The notes: a model not told the origin generated them from the sequence alone. 64,000 nucleotides of DNA from an uncultured Flavobacteriaceae bacterium (GCA_947500445.1 CANMSB010000008.1:1-64000); one strand, 5' to 3'; shown: positions 9,824 to 19,863, counted from the stretch's first letter. Numbers and translations are program-made.

Positions 9824-9847
9824 TCAAAAATTTTAAAATTTGAAATC

Positions 9848-10144
9848 ATGGCAGTAGCTAAACAATATTTGAAGACCAAACCAGTATGCAAAGTAACCTT
9901 CACCGTACCTGCGGAAGAAGCTAAAAAAGTAGCCGTTGTAGGCGATTTTAACAATTGGAACCCAAAAGGGAGCACCTTGAAAAAACTTAAAAACGGTAAT
10001 TTCAAAGGTACCTTTGAACTTCCAAAAGAGGGAAGTTACGAGTTCAAATACATCATCGACGGTGATTATGTGAACGAAGCCGAAGCGGACCGTTACCAGT
10101 GGAACGATTACGCCGGATCAGAAAATGCCGTTATAGAACTATAA
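9848..10144 (+). CDS. Isoamylase early-set (CBM48-like) domain protein
   Basis: A 98-residue protein made almost entirely of one immunoglobulin-like glycogen-binding domain: VAVVGDFNNWNPKG and SYEFKYIIDGDYVNEAEAD are the typical core of the E-set/CBM48 family seen in branching enzymes and AMPK beta subunits. No catalytic domain is attached. It may bind a polysaccharide or act as a small structural partner; the role is unknown. Start 9848 was chosen over 9821 because the earlier start lies inside the -7 promoter element. A strong terminator follows 24 bases after the stop. Confidence 0.88.
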   Translation: MAVAKQYLKTKPVCKVTFTVPAEEAKKVAVVGDFNNWNPKGSTLKKLKNGNFKGTFELPKEGSYEFKYIIDGDYVNEAEADRYQWNDYAGSENAVIEL

Positions 10145-10167
10145 GGGCATTTCAACAAAAAACTACG

Positions 10168-10201
10168 GCCGGGTGTTCCTAACGGAGCATCCGGTTTTTT
10201 T
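10168..10201 (+). terminator. Rho-independent terminator
   Basis: A short GC-rich hairpin (CCGGGTG at 10169-10175 pairing with CATCCGG at 10188-10194, one G-U pair) is followed by a run of seven Ts. It ends the single-gene transcript of the CBM48-like protein. Confidence 0.85.
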
Positions 10202-10262
10202 GTGGTCATGGTTGAGGTAGTCCCGAACGAAAATATCCTGTTTATAATTAGCCTATAACTTC

Positions 10263-10544
10263 TTATGCTTCAATGGTTACCCCTTTCCAAAAGGCGACAC
10301 GGCCTTTGATGCCTTTGGCCAATTCGCTTACTTCCGGATAGTACCATGCAGCGTCTTCGTTTGTTTTGCCCGCGACTTCCAAGGTGTAGTATGAGGCAAC
10401 GCCTTTCCAAGGGCAGGTGGTATGGGTATTACTTTCCGAAAAAAACTCTTTTTTAATGCTTTCCGCTGGAAAATAGTGATTGTTCTCTACGACTACGGTA
10501 TCGTCGCTCTCCGCAATGACCGTGTTATTCCATATCGCTTTCAT
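10263..10544 (-). CDS. DUF427 domain-containing protein
   Basis: A 93-residue protein matching the DUF427 fold: MKAIWNNTVIAESDDTVVVENNHYFP, THTTCPWKGVASYY and AWYYPEV are family hallmarks. The biochemical role is unknown. Start 10544 gives the standard N-terminus; the longer frame from 10637 would run into egtD. It lies 49 bases after egtD in the same direction and is probably the third gene of the egtB-egtD transcript, which hints at a role near histidine or thiol metabolism, though this is only context. Confidence 0.85.
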   Translation of the reverse strand: MKAIWNNTVIAESDDTVVVENNHYFPAESIKKEFFSESNTHTTCPWKGVASYYTLEVAGKTNEDAAWYYPEVSELAKGIKGRVAFWKGVTIEA

Positions 10545-10593
10545 AAAATGGTAAAAGTTATAAGTGTTATTCAGTAAGACCTGCCTTTTGAGG

Positions 10594-11565
10594 CTATCGT
10601 TTTTCAAAAAGATAATTTTTAAATTGTCCGTCGGCATCGGTAAACTGTTCCGTTATCCGAAATCCCGATTTTTCAGAAAGCCATGTAACGGTCTCGTCAT
10701 CGTATTTCTGGGATATTTCGGTATGGATGGTTTCCCATTTCTTAAAGTTAACGGTGAGTCCAAGTTTTTTAATGTTTACGGTTTGTGGGCTGTTGGCTAC
10801 CAAATAACTTTTAGCAGTACCGGACTCGGGATCATACACCTCCCAATGCAGGAAAGCATCCAGATTAAAATCTGCCTGTAGCTCCGTATTGATCCGTTTC
10901 AAAACGTTTTTATTAAAGGCCGCCGTAATTCCGGTGGGGTCGTTATAGGCATCCAAAATGGTTTGCGGATGTTTCTTTTGGTCGAGTCCGATAAAGAAAA
11001 GGTCGCCAGGGGCCATTAACCCTTGTACCTGTTTTAAAAAGCTGATCGCTTGTGGATGCAACAGATTACCAATATTCGACCCTAAAAAGAGAATAACCTT
11101 TCGGGTACCGTCCTTGGCGTTGATTTTTTTTAAGGCGTCAAAATAGGTGCCTTGTTGGGTGGCCACAGCAAGCTCTGGAAGTTCTCGTTTTAAGGAGTTT
11201 TCCAGACCGTCGAGCACATTTTGGCTGATGTCAATGGGTTCGTAGGTAAATTTGATGCCGCTATCGACCAATTGTCTGAGCAGGATTTTGGTTTTCTTAC
11301 CGTCACCGGCACCCAATTCTATCAAGTTAAAAGGTTCACCTCCGCTGCTAAAGTTGTTGCAGATTTCCTGTTTGTACGTGTCAAAAATTTCAAACTCGCT
11401 ATCGGTCAAATAATATTCGGGCATGTCCATGATCTGCTGAAAAAGCGCGTCGCCCTCGGCGTCATAAAAATATTTGCTGGACAAGTGTTTGGGATATGCC
11501 ATAAGGCCCTGATAGACTTCCTCCTCAAAAGGGGTATCAAAAGATGTTGTAAGCTGTGGTTGCAT
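10594..11565 (-). CDS. egtD: L-histidine N-alpha-methyltransferase
   Basis: A 323-residue SAM-dependent methyltransferase of the EgtD family, which trimethylates histidine to hercynine, the first step of ergothioneine synthesis. Evidence is the N-terminal SSKYFYDAEGDALFQQIMDM and PEYYLTDSE block, the SAM loop LIELGAGDGKKTKILL, and VILFLGSNIGNLL. Length is normal for the family. Start 11565 (MQPQLTTSF) was chosen; the longer open frame overlaps egtB and has no family resemblance. It lies 49 bases after egtB and before a DUF427 gene, so a three-gene operon is likely. Confidence 0.93.
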   Translation of the reverse strand: MQPQLTTSFDTPFEEEVYQGLMAYPKHLSSKYFYDAEGDALFQQIMDMPEYYLTDSEFEIFDTYKQEICNNFSSGGEPFNLIELGAGDGKKTKILLRQLVDSGIKFTYEPIDISQNVLDGLENSLKRELPELAVATQQGTYFDALKKINAKDGTRKVILFLGSNIGNLLHPQAISFLKQVQGLMAPGDLFFIGLDQKKHPQTILDAYNDPTGITAAFNKNVLKRINTELQADFNLDAFLHWEVYDPESGTAKSYLVANSPQTVNIKKLGLTVNFKKWETIHTEISQKYDDETVTWLSEKSGFRITEQFTDADGQFKNYLFEKR

Positions 11566-11614
11566 AAAAGTTATGTCGTAAAGGATATTAAAAGTATACG
11601 TATGAAGGTAAAAA

Positions 11615-12778
11615 TTACTGTTCGACCAAACGAAAACCGGTAAACTGCCATCGCAGGTCGGTCTGAAAAAAGTTCCTATAGGTCGGTCGTGTATGTTCGA
11701 TGGGCGTTGCCACGGAGCCGCCCCGCAATACTTTTTGGTTGACCATAAACTTTCCATTGTATTCCCCAAGGGCACCGGCCGCCTTTTGGTAACCAGGGTA
11801 GGGTAAATAGGCACTTTCGGTCCATTCCCATCGACTTCCCCAATTAAAATGTGCCTGTGCCGATTCCCATTCGAACTCGGTAGGCAATCGGCTGCCTTTC
11901 CATTGGGCAAAGGCGAAGGCCTCAAAATAGGAGATGTGGGTCACCGAGGCTTCCAACGGTACTTTTTGTAATCCTAAAAGGGTATAATGATGCCATTCCC
12001 CATTGATGTTGTGCCAGTATAAAGGGGCGGTTATCCCGTTTTTTTGCACCCAGTCCCATCCCTCGGCATGCCAAAGGTCGAAACGGGTGTACCCACCGTC
12101 CAGAACAAACGCCATAAATTCGCCGTTCGTTACCAGTTTGTTCGCTATGTTAAAGGCATTCAAGTATACCTTGTGCCTTCCCAATTCGTTGTCGTAACAA
12201 AAGGCATCCGAGGCATGTCCGATCTCATAAACGCCTTCGTCCATATGGATCCATTCCGCTTCTTGCGTTTCAGGAACATGTTCGCGGAAAGCATCGGAAT
12301 ATACCGGTAACAAGGGGTTGTTGCCCAAAATATACTTAATGTCGGTCAGTAATAGTTCTTGATGTTGTTTTTCGTGGTGGATACCGATTTCCAATAGCTC
12401 CCAAACCGCTTTTGGTTGTTCCCGTTCGAACAGGGCGGTCATGGCCTTGGTTACATGGGATCGGTATTCGTATACTTTTTTTACCGAGGGCCGCGATAGG
12501 TTTCCGCGATCTGCGCGAACTACCCGTTTTCCCACGGACTCATAGTAGCTATTGAACACAAAGGAAAAATCATCATTGAAAATACGATACTCGTTGGCAT
12601 GGGGCTTTAAAATAAATTCCTCAAAAAACCAGGTGGTATGCCCCAAATGCCATTTAGGGGGCGAAACATCTACGATGGGTTGTACCACGTAGTCTTCTAT
12701 TTCCAACGGCTCGCAAATGTTTTCGGTATGGGCCCGTGTTTCCAAAAAGAAGGTCACGAGCGAATCGGTAAGTATCAT
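11615..12778 (-). CDS. egtB: Ergothioneine biosynthesis protein EgtB (hercynine sulfoxide synthase-like)
   Basis: A 387-residue non-haem iron enzyme with an N-terminal DinB-like helical domain and a C-terminal formylglycine-generating (FGE-sulfatase) domain. The iron ligands are visible: HLGHTTWFFE (first His, about residue 43) and HHEKQHQE (His-x3-His-x-Glu, about residue 133). The C-terminal part ends with RGGSVATP and FRLVEQ, typical of the family. EgtB joins a thiol (gamma-glutamylcysteine or cysteine) to hercynine with oxygen. No EgtC or EgtA is present nearby. egtD follows by 49 bases. Confidence 0.93.
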   Translation of the reverse strand: MILTDSLVTFFLETRAHTENICEPLEIEDYVVQPIVDVSPPKWHLGHTTWFFEEFILKPHANEYRIFNDDFSFVFNSYYESVGKRVVRADRGNLSRPSVKKVYEYRSHVTKAMTALFEREQPKAVWELLEIGIHHEKQHQELLLTDIKYILGNNPLLPVYSDAFREHVPETQEAEWIHMDEGVYEIGHASDAFCYDNELGRHKVYLNAFNIANKLVTNGEFMAFVLDGGYTRFDLWHAEGWDWVQKNGITAPLYWHNINGEWHHYTLLGLQKVPLEASVTHISYFEAFAFAQWKGSRLPTEFEWESAQAHFNWGSRWEWTESAYLPYPGYQKAAGALGEYNGKFMVNQKVLRGGSVATPIEHTRPTYRNFFQTDLRWQFTGFRLVEQ

Positions 12779-12999
12779 AAATTGTGTTGTAAACCCTAAA
12801 GATACGAAGAACCTTACGGTTGATATGGCTCCAAAAAGGTCAAAAAATGGTTAAAACGAACCTCAAATACCTTCATTTTTATGGTTGCCATGTACACGGA
12901 TGTGTTTGCCGGAACAAATAACATTCTGTGGTCGTTACAATTTAGGTCAAAGGTGACTTCTTTTTGGATATGCCAATAGGATAAAATGCTATGGCCAAC

Positions 13000-13824
13000 T
13001 CAAATGGCAACCACGCCTTTAATGTGCGGATGCGGGTTGTAATCCACCAAAGTAAAGTCTTCAAAGCTAAAGTCAAGAATATTGGTCTTTTCCGGATTTA
13101 GGATCATTTTGGGCAACGGCCGAGGTTCGCGACCCAATTGAAGTTGTACTTGGTCCATGTGGTTGTTGTAGATGTGTGCGTCACCGAAGGTGTGTACAAA
13201 ATCACCGGCGGCGTATCCACACACTTGGGCCATCATCATGGTGAACAGTGCATAGGAGGCAATGTTAAAAGGGACGCCCAAAAAGATATCGGCACTTCGC
13301 TGGTATAGCTGGCAGGATAATTTTCCATCGGCGACATAAAACTGAAAAAAGGCATGGCACGGCGGTAATGCCGCTTTGCCGTTCGCCACGTTCTCGGAAA
13401 AGGATTTGGAAGTATCCGGTAACACGCTGGGGTTCCAGGCAGAAACCAACATGCGTCGGCTATTGGGATTGTTTTTTAAAGTGTGGACCACCTCCTTGAT
13501 CTGATCGATCTCGTCGTTGTTCCAGTTGCGCCATTGCTTCCCGTAAACAGGACCTAAGTCGCCATTTTCATCGGCCCATTCGTTCCAAATACGGACACCA
13601 TTTTCTTGCAGGTAACCGACATTGGTATCGCCTTTCAAGAACCACAACAGTTCGTAAATAATGGATTTAAGGTGTAATTTTTTAGTGGTCACCATGGGGA
13701 AGCCTTCGCTGAGGTCGAACCGCATTTGGTATCCGAACACACTTTTGGTTCCAGTACCTGTACGGTCCCCTTTCTGATAGCCGTTTTCAAGTACGTGGTG
13801 CAGTAAGTCGTGGTATTGTTTCAT
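13000..13824 (-). CDS. thyA: Thymidylate synthase
   Basis: A 274-residue ThyA-type enzyme that methylates dUMP with methylenetetrahydrofolate. The catalytic cysteine is in [11 protein letters not shown], followed by [17 protein letters not shown] (substrate Arg and Asp/Asn region) and HIYNNHMDQ near the C-terminus. Length and motif order are those of the bacterial enzyme. It generates dihydrofolate, recycled by folA about 5 kb further along the same strand. The 220 bases between it and egtB hold no recognisable gene. Confidence 0.98.
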   Translation of the reverse strand: MKQYHDLLHHVLENGYQKGDRTGTGTKSVFGYQMRFDLSEGFPMVTTKKLHLKSIIYELLWFLKGDTNVGYLQENGVRIWNEWADENGDLGPVYGKQWRNWNNDEIDQIKEVVHTLKNNPNSRRMLVSAWNPSVLPDTSKSFSENVANGKAALPPCHAFFQFYVADGKLSCQLYQRSADIFLGVPFNIASYALFTMMMAQVCGYAAGDFVHTFGDAHIYNNHMDQVQLQLGREPRPLPKMILNPEKTNILDFSFEDFTLVDYNPHPHIKGVVAI

Positions 13825-13975
13825 GGGATTATTGGCGCTTGTGCGTATCGCAGTTTGCAGAGATAAATATAGCGCATCGTTACAAGTTGGGCCGTTATAA
13901 AAAAAGGGAGTTATAAATAATTATCAACCAAAGGGCGCCCTAATTTTGGGAGCGCATAAAAGAGAACGCTATCGT

Positions 13976-14467
13976 TCACGTTTCCGCTATTCCCCCTATG
14001 GCTACAATACGATTAGCATTCAGTTTTATCTCGAGGCCATGCTCGGTATCGATGGTGTAGTGTATTGGGATTTTGATGGTGTCGTGGTCTAAGATCCGGA
14101 GATACAAAACATCTTGTAGCGTAACAAAATGTTTGTCCATTGTGGTAATGCCCAGTGGTGGGGTACCTGATTTGGTTTCGTTTTCATAGTAGTGCGCGTA
14201 GAGGCCCAAATACCTTTCAAACGTCTGTGCTTTTATTGCCTCCATTACAGTGTCGATGCCATCGATAAAAGCGGAATATGTTTTCTGAAAAGAATCCAAT
14301 TGATCGGTCGTGGGCGGTATTTCGATTTCCTCGCCGTCTTCATCGTATTCCGTTCCTAAAAACAACTTAATTTCCTTTTCAGGGAAATAGGGGGAAACAA
14401 ATTTGACTCCAGGCGAAAAACCGGCCCAGTCTTCTACTATTTCTCCCCAAAATGAATGTTGGATCAT
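13976..14467 (-). CDS. Hypothetical cytoplasmic protein (DUF6985-like)
   Basis: A 163-residue soluble acidic protein with no signal peptide or membrane segment. The beginning (HSFWGEIVEDWAGFSPGV) and the later YAHYYENETKSGTPPLGIT resemble DUF6985-type proteins, a family of unknown function frequent in Bacteroidota; this assignment is from memory of the pattern and is not firm. Start 14467 was chosen because the 15 residues upstream look like non-coding sequence. It precedes thyA by 150 bases. Confidence 0.6.
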   Translation of the reverse strand: MIQHSFWGEIVEDWAGFSPGVKFVSPYFPEKEIKLFLGTEYDEDGEEIEIPPTTDQLDSFQKTYSAFIDGIDTVMEAIKAQTFERYLGLYAHYYENETKSGTPPLGITTMDKHFVTLQDVLYLRILDHDTIKIPIHYTIDTEHGLEIKLNANRIVAIGGIAET

Positions 14468-14686
14468 TGGTGGTTTTATTTTGGTACTGTTAGGGTGGTA
14501 CATCCGACACACCTTTTTGTCAAAGTCATGTTTCGTTTTTTCTGGGAACGTTCGGTCTTTGTCTCCTGGGTTTTAATCGGTTTTACCTTTGTTGTCCGAA
14601 TTACTTTCGTCAATGACTACGAATCAAATACCTTGTGAGCGTTCTGTTTTTTAACTTTTTGATAAGCGCATAAACAGCAATGGAAA

Positions 14687-15226
14687 TCAGAAAAGATATC
14701 CCATTACAATTTTTGTGGTCCCAAATTGGGCCATACCCAATGCGAGGCCCGCAATTCCCACTCGTGACCCTTGCGGTTCATATTCATATCCTTGTTCAAT
14801 ATTGATGGCTAGGTAAAGCGTCCATAAAAAAAGCCCCGTTAGGATCAAAATTGCGAAAAACTGCGGTTTTCCATGACGGTAAATTGAAGGTGTTTGTTCG
14901 GAGTATGTAAAAGTCGGGAAATGTGTTTTAAGCGAATCGAACACTTCGTCTTTTACTTTTTCGTTTTCCGTTTTGATCTCCTCCGACGAATCTTGTCCAT
15001 AATTGATTCGGATGTATGTTTTTTCTTCGGGATTCTCGATGCTTCTTATATAGGAATAAGGAATACTAAAAATATCTTCCGGGAAAATACCTTTTTTAGC
15101 GTTGGATAACAGGTGGTTTTTATCATGTCCTTTTATCAGGCCATAAATTAATCGGTGTTCCGATAAAGCGATTAATCGGCCAGTATCCGAGCTGGGCAAC
15201 CAATACGTTCTCATAGGATTCAACAT
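14687..15226 (-). CDS. Hypothetical protein with C-terminal membrane segments
   Basis: A 179-residue protein. The N-terminal 110 residues are soluble and charged; a hydrophobic segment (FFAILILTGLFLWTLYLAI) and a second weaker one near the end suggest a C-terminal membrane anchor. No family was recognised. Neighbours are also uncharacterised (a DUF6985-like gene 220 bases downstream and a Kelch-like lipoprotein 120 bases upstream), so context does not point to a function. Confidence 0.6.
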   Translation of the reverse strand: MLNPMRTYWLPSSDTGRLIALSEHRLIYGLIKGHDKNHLLSNAKKGIFPEDIFSIPYSYIRSIENPEEKTYIRINYGQDSSEEIKTENEKVKDEVFDSLKTHFPTFTYSEQTPSIYRHGKPQFFAILILTGLFLWTLYLAINIEQGYEYEPQGSRVGIAGLALGMAQFGTTKIVMGYLF

Positions 15227-15346
15227 ATCAAATATCGATTTCTTTATACTGAAAATAAGTTTTTGTCATTAGGGTAATGGTAGCGTTACCTTTTACTTGG
15301 GAGTTTAGACCGTTTCACGCCACGTATTGATTTTTGGGACTATAAT

Positions 15347-16621
15347 TTAATCTTGAAGTTCTAATTTCAACACATCGTTTAAAGGCACTCCCAACTCACT
15401 GCCGGCAATTAAAAAGATAGCATCGTTGTATACATTGACACGGTGAGCAAAACGAGAAGAATTCTGTTCTGGTAGTAACGAGGCCTCAAACCACGAAACT
15501 CCATCCAAACTATACCAAACATCGAATGGATCTCTTTCCCTACCGAAAATCCACATTCTCCCTTGAAATACTGCCGCAGCGGAAACATTCCTTTTAGAAA
15601 AAGCGGCATTTTCGGTAATTGTTTCCCATTGAATTCCATTCGAGCTGGCATACACCGTATTGTTTATTCCATCATTACTGTTTCCGGCGATAACCCATAT
15701 TTTATCCTTAAAAACCACGGCTTCGTTTACAATCGTAGCATTCAGTTCCGGTGTATCTGTGGCAAGTATCCAGTCCACTCCATTTTCGCTATACCATACG
15801 TCGTTGATTCGAGATGGTAGTGGAACCCTATTCGAATCAAAACCGTTGATAATCCACATTTTATCATCAAAAACAACAGTTGAATGTAAAAACCTGGGGT
15901 CAAAGGCGGCATTTGCTGTTTCTAAATTCCAGTTGATACCATCCGAACTCGACCAGACATCATTAAGTGCCAGTCCGTTGCTGTCGGTTATGATTTGCCC
16001 ACCGATGACCCACATTTTATTGTCAAAAACTAGCGAAGTATGGAATTCTCTTCCTGGAAACCCCGCATTTTCGGTAGCCAAATTCCATATAATGCCATCA
16101 GTGCTAGACCAAACATCATTTTTGTAGTCTCCGGCAATAACCCAAAGTTTATTGTCGAAAACTAATGTGGTATGTCTACTTCTTGCGGAGAATGCCGCAC
16201 TCTCTTGAACCGTAGTCACGGAAAGCACGAGTCCCCTGGTCGTAAAAGCCGCCGTCTCCGATTCCGCAGTATTACCTTCGGTATCTTTCGCGATCACCTT
16301 CCAATAATAAGTGGTATCGGTATTCAATTTTTCTGTTAAGGTATAGTTCGGGGTATCAAGTCCTTCTGATATAATGGTAGTAGGATTTTCATTTTCGTCC
16401 AATAAAAACTGGTAGCGAACCGCATCTTGTTCGGGGTCCACAGCCGTATCCCATGTAAAGGAGGCTAACAGATCAACATCAGTGCTATTATCGGCAATGG
16501 TCAGGAGGCTGAAGTTTTTGGGCGCCTTGTTTTCCGGTGTTTCGGGAACTTCGCCGGAATTATCGCTTTGGCAGGAAAAAAGGGCCAGAAACAGGCCGCA
16601 GAGTAAACAGGTTTGTTTCAT
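15347..16621 (-). CDS. Kelch-like repeat lipoprotein with fibronectin III-like domain
   Basis: A 424-residue lipoprotein (signal peptide, lipobox ALFSCQ). Residues about 35-130 form a fibronectin type III-like domain (SFTWDTAVDPEQDAVRYQF, TTYYWKVIAKD). After that come five to six repeats of about 55 residues with the pattern F-R-H-x-VFDDKMWVIGG-NDVWSS-DGI-W, as in Kelch-type beta-propellers. It is probably displayed on the outer membrane surface; the ligand is unknown. It is a single gene with the CNT transporter upstream on the same strand. Confidence 0.85.
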   Translation of the reverse strand: MKQTCLLCGLFLALFSCQSDNSGEVPETPENKAPKNFSLLTIADNSTDVDLLASFTWDTAVDPEQDAVRYQFLLDENENPTTIISEGLDTPNYTLTEKLNTDTTYYWKVIAKDTEGNTAESETAAFTTRGLVLSVTTVQESAAFSARSRHTTLVFDNKLWVIAGDYKNDVWSSTDGIIWNLATENAGFPGREFHTSLVFDNKMWVIGGQIITDSNGLALNDVWSSSDGINWNLETANAAFDPRFLHSTVVFDDKMWIINGFDSNRVPLPSRINDVWYSENGVDWILATDTPELNATIVNEAVVFKDKIWVIAGNSNDGINNTVYASSNGIQWETITENAAFSKRNVSAAAVFQGRMWIFGRERDPFDVWYSLDGVSWFEASLLPEQNSSRFAHRVNVYNDAIFLIAGSELGVPLNDVLKLELQD

Positions 16622-16698
16622 TTTTGTTTGGTATTAGGCGAAAATAGGAAAAAGTATTAATTCGATATTACTGCAGGTGGCTATGGGAGACCGACAAA

Positions 16699-18156
16699 TC
16701 ATCCCAATATCATCCCGGCTATAGTAGCGGAAAGCAATGAGGCCAAGGAACCGCCAAGTACCGCTTTCATACCAAATTCCGACAAGGTTTTTCGCTGCCC
16801 GGGCGCCAACGAGCCGATTCCACCGATCTGGATGCCGATAGAGGCGAAATTGGCAAAGCCACAAAGCATATACGTGGCCATGATGACCGATTTGTTGTAG
16901 GTAAGGCTTGGTTGAGAAGCCATATTTTTAAGCTCCGCAAGTTGGATGTAGCCAACAAATTCACTGGCGGCCAATTTAATTCCCAATAACTGTCCCATGA
17001 GCATGATGTCTTCTTTGGCCACCCCTATCAGCCACATTAGCGGCGCAAAAACAGTTCCAAGAACGGCTTCCAAAGAAAACTTCTCATAGGCCGTGTTTTC
17101 GGCCATCCAATCATTAAGTGAGGTAAGCTCACCGGTCCAGTCCAAGATGCCATTGATCATGGCTATTATGGCAACAAAGACCAAAAGCATGGCACCTACG
17201 TTGACGGCCAGTTTTAAACCCTGAGTAGTGCCATTGGCAATTGCATCCAAAATATTGGCGCCAATTTTATCGCTGGATACATGAACATCGGTATTGACTT
17301 CGTCCGTTTGCGGATATAGCATTTTCGAAATGACAATGGCCCCGGGTGCCGCCATGACGGAAGCGGCCAATAAGTGCTTGGCGAACATGAGCTGTAGCGC
17401 CTCGTCCTCTCCTCCTAAAAACCCTATGTAAGCCGCCAAAACGGCCCCGGCAACAGTGGCCATACCCCCGATCATGACCAATAGGATTTCCGATTTGGTC
17501 ATTTTTTCCAAATAGGCTTTTATCAACAACGGCGCCTCTGTTTGCCCAAGAAAAATATTACCGGCCACAGAAAGACTTTCCGCTCCTGAAATCCCTAAGC
17601 TCTTTGAAAGTAACCAAGCCAATGCACGTACTACTTTTTGGATGATTCCCAGGTAAAATAGCAAAGAGGTCAATGCAGAAAAGAAAATGATTGTGGGCAA
17701 TACCTGAAAAGCAAAAATGTAACCAAAGGTGTTGGTGTCCACCACCAAACCTTCGAACAAGAACTTACTTCCTGCCCGGGTATATCCTAGAATACTGATA
17801 AACACCTCTCCGACCGATTCAAACGCCGTTTGTACGAGGGGTATTTTTAGAACGCCAATGGCGATCAATAGCTGCAGGCCTACGCCGATACCTACCGTTC
17901 TCCAGTTAATGGCCTTTCTATTGGAACTGAAAACAAATGCGATCAAAAGCAGTGCGACCATACCCAGTGCCCCTCGCCCAAGACTATTTATACTAAAGCC
18001 TTCGCTTGGCAATGCGGTTTTGATAGTAGGTGCACTATCTTGTAAGGCAGGTACAATGGAGGTTTCAAGTGAATCCGAAAAGCCCGTGTCGTGGCCAAAT
18101 AGGGCAAAAGAGCATAAAAATGCAAACAGCAATATCCCTCTGTTGATCATTATCAT
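16699..18156 (-). CDS. CNT-family nucleoside transporter
   Basis: A 485-residue inner-membrane protein of the concentrative nucleoside transporter (NupC/CNT) family, which imports nucleosides with H+ or Na+. The signature GQTEAPLLIKAYL lies in the middle; many hydrophobic helices and the C-terminal GFANFASIGIQIGGIGSL are typical. Unlike NupC it carries about 55 extra N-terminal residues that begin with a signal-peptide-like segment, a form seen in Bacteroidota. It follows the bifunctional nuclease gene by 26 bases, so the two are probably co-transcribed and could serve nucleic-acid salvage. Confidence 0.93.
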   Translation of the reverse strand: MIMINRGILLFAFLCSFALFGHDTGFSDSLETSIVPALQDSAPTIKTALPSEGFSINSLGRGALGMVALLLIAFVFSSNRKAINWRTVGIGVGLQLLIAIGVLKIPLVQTAFESVGEVFISILGYTRAGSKFLFEGLVVDTNTFGYIFAFQVLPTIIFFSALTSLLFYLGIIQKVVRALAWLLSKSLGISGAESLSVAGNIFLGQTEAPLLIKAYLEKMTKSEILLVMIGGMATVAGAVLAAYIGFLGGEDEALQLMFAKHLLAASVMAAPGAIVISKMLYPQTDEVNTDVHVSSDKIGANILDAIANGTTQGLKLAVNVGAMLLVFVAIIAMINGILDWTGELTSLNDWMAENTAYEKFSLEAVLGTVFAPLMWLIGVAKEDIMLMGQLLGIKLAASEFVGYIQLAELKNMASQPSLTYNKSVIMATYMLCGFANFASIGIQIGGIGSLAPGQRKTLSEFGMKAVLGGSLASLLSATIAGMILG

Positions 18157-18182
18157 CTGCTTGCGGTGTTAACGGACTGGTG

Positions 18183-18812
18183 TTAATTTCGTTTTGAGAT
18201 CTCGTCCCGTAATTTTGCGGCCTTTTCGTAGTCTTCATTGGCAACTGCCTTTTCCAGTTCCTTTCCCAACTCCTCTATGGTAAGCTCCTTATAACCATCG
18301 GCCGCCCCAGATTCGATTTCTACCGTTTCTCCCTCTTGAAGAATTTCGTCGACCATAATGCTTTCATCGCTATCCTCGGTTTCTTTGTCTTTGGAGGAAA
18401 ATTTAAGAAAGATTCCCGCTTTGTCCAAAATGGTCTTATATGTGAATATCGGTGCGTTGAACCGTAGCGCCAAGGCTATGGCATCGCTTGTTCTCGCATC
18501 GATAATTTCCTCTATTTTGTCGCGTTCGCAGATGATACTGGAGTAAAAGACACCATCGACCAATTTATGGATAATGACCTGTTTGACCACAATATCGAAA
18601 CGATCTGCAAAATTTTTGAACAGATCATGGGTCAGCGGTCTCGGTGGTTTAATTTCCTTTTCCAACGCAATAGCGATGGACTGCGCCTCAAAAGCACCGA
18701 TGACTATGGGAAGTTTTCGGTTCCCCTCCACCTCGTTCAAAATGAGTGCATAGGCCCCATTTTGCGTTTGGCTATATGAAATTCCCTTTATTTTTAATCT
18801 TACTAAACTCAT
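18183..18812 (-). CDS. Bifunctional nuclease family protein (DUF151) with UVR motif
   Basis: A 209-residue protein. Residues about 1-135 form the BFN/DUF151 domain (LPIVIGAFEAQSIAIALE, DARTSDAIALALRFNAPIF). The C-terminus carries a UVR-like helical hairpin (LEKAVANEDYEKAAKLRDEI). Plant members have RNase and DNase activity; the bacterial role is unclear. It is followed 26 bases later by a nucleoside transporter, which suggests a shared transcript, and lies 82 bases downstream of etfA on the same strand. Confidence 0.9.
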   Translation of the reverse strand: MSLVRLKIKGISYSQTQNGAYALILNEVEGNRKLPIVIGAFEAQSIAIALEKEIKPPRPLTHDLFKNFADRFDIVVKQVIIHKLVDGVFYSSIICERDKIEEIIDARTSDAIALALRFNAPIFTYKTILDKAGIFLKFSSKDKETEDSDESIMVDEILQEGETVEIESGAADGYKELTIEELGKELEKAVANEDYEKAAKLRDEISKRN

Positions 18813-18894
18813 AATCCTATAACAAAGAGGGCCGTTTAAATAACAGGCGTACTATCATTTAAACAGCCCTTTAAGGCATGCAAATTAACAAAAA

Positions 18895-19863
18895 TTAAGC
18901 GTTCTGCGCTTTAAATTCCTTTAATTTTTCGGTAAGCTGCGGTACGATTTCAAAGGCGTCCCCAACAATTCCGTAATCGGCGGCTTTAAAGAAAGGGGCC
19001 TCCGGATCGGTATTGATCACTACCTTGGTCTTGGAGGAGCTTACGCCCGCCAAGTGCTGTATGGCACCGGAAATTCCGATGGCAATGTACAGATTGCTCG
19101 CAACGGGTTTGCCGGTCTGGCCCACGTGTTCCCCATGGGAACGCCAGCCCATATCCGAAACGGGTTTGGAGCAGGCGGTCGCGGCACCAAGTACGTCAGC
19201 CAATTCCTCGAGCATTCCCCAGTTTTCGGGACCTTTTAGTCCGCGACCACCGGAGACTACGATGTCGGCATCCGCAATGGTAGCTTTACCGACCACTTTG
19301 TCCACTTCTACCGATTTGGTTGAGAATGCGGAGTCGTCCAAAGTAGGGGAGAAGTCCGCTACCGTTCCCGATACCTTATTTTCAACGGTTCCGAAGGCGT
19401 TGTTCGAAACGCCGATCACCTTTTTATCGCTATTGATTTGGGTGTGGGCGAACCCTTTGTTACTAAAAGCGCTCCTTTTTACGATAAAGGGGCTTGTGCT
19501 TTCCGGGGCCGCTACCACATTGGGGGCATAACCCGCTTTTGTTTTTGCCGCTACGATAGGGGCTAGAAATTTGGTATCGGCACTGGAGCTCACCACGATG
19601 ACCTGACTGTTTTCCTGTGCGGCGGCCTGTTGCAATAGTGTAGCGTAGGCCTTGGCGTTGAAGGTGTTCAAACGCTCATCGGAAACCGATAGCACCTTGG
19701 TCACGCCATAGTTGGCCAATTCGTCCGCCGAGGCAGCGTTGATGGCCACAGCGGTAACCGATGTACCCAATTGCTGGGCAACCTCATAGGCATAAGAGGC
19801 GGTTTCAAAGGCATTCTTTTTAAATTTTCCGTTTTCTGATTCTGTATAAACGAGTACTGACAT
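18895..19863 (-). CDS. etfA: Electron transfer flavoprotein subunit alpha
   Basis: A 322-residue subunit of the FAD-containing ETF that accepts electrons from acyl-CoA dehydrogenases. The C-terminal FAD-binding domain is clear: [48 protein letters not shown] and [21 protein letters not shown]. Length is normal. It follows etfB by 92 bases on the same strand, the usual etfB-etfA pair; the partner ETF-ubiquinone oxidoreductase is not in the window. Confidence 0.97.
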   Translation of the reverse strand: MSVLVYTESENGKFKKNAFETASYAYEVAQQLGTSVTAVAINAASADELANYGVTKVLSVSDERLNTFNAKAYATLLQQAAAQENSQVIVVSSSADTKFLAPIVAAKTKAGYAPNVVAAPESTSPFIVKRSAFSNKGFAHTQINSDKKVIGVSNNAFGTVENKVSGTVADFSPTLDDSAFSTKSVEVDKVVGKATIADADIVVSGGRGLKGPENWGMLEELADVLGAATACSKPVSDMGWRSHGEHVGQTGKPVASNLYIAIGISGAIQHLAGVSSSKTKVVINTDPEAPFFKAADYGIVGDAFEIVPQLTEKLKEFKAQNA

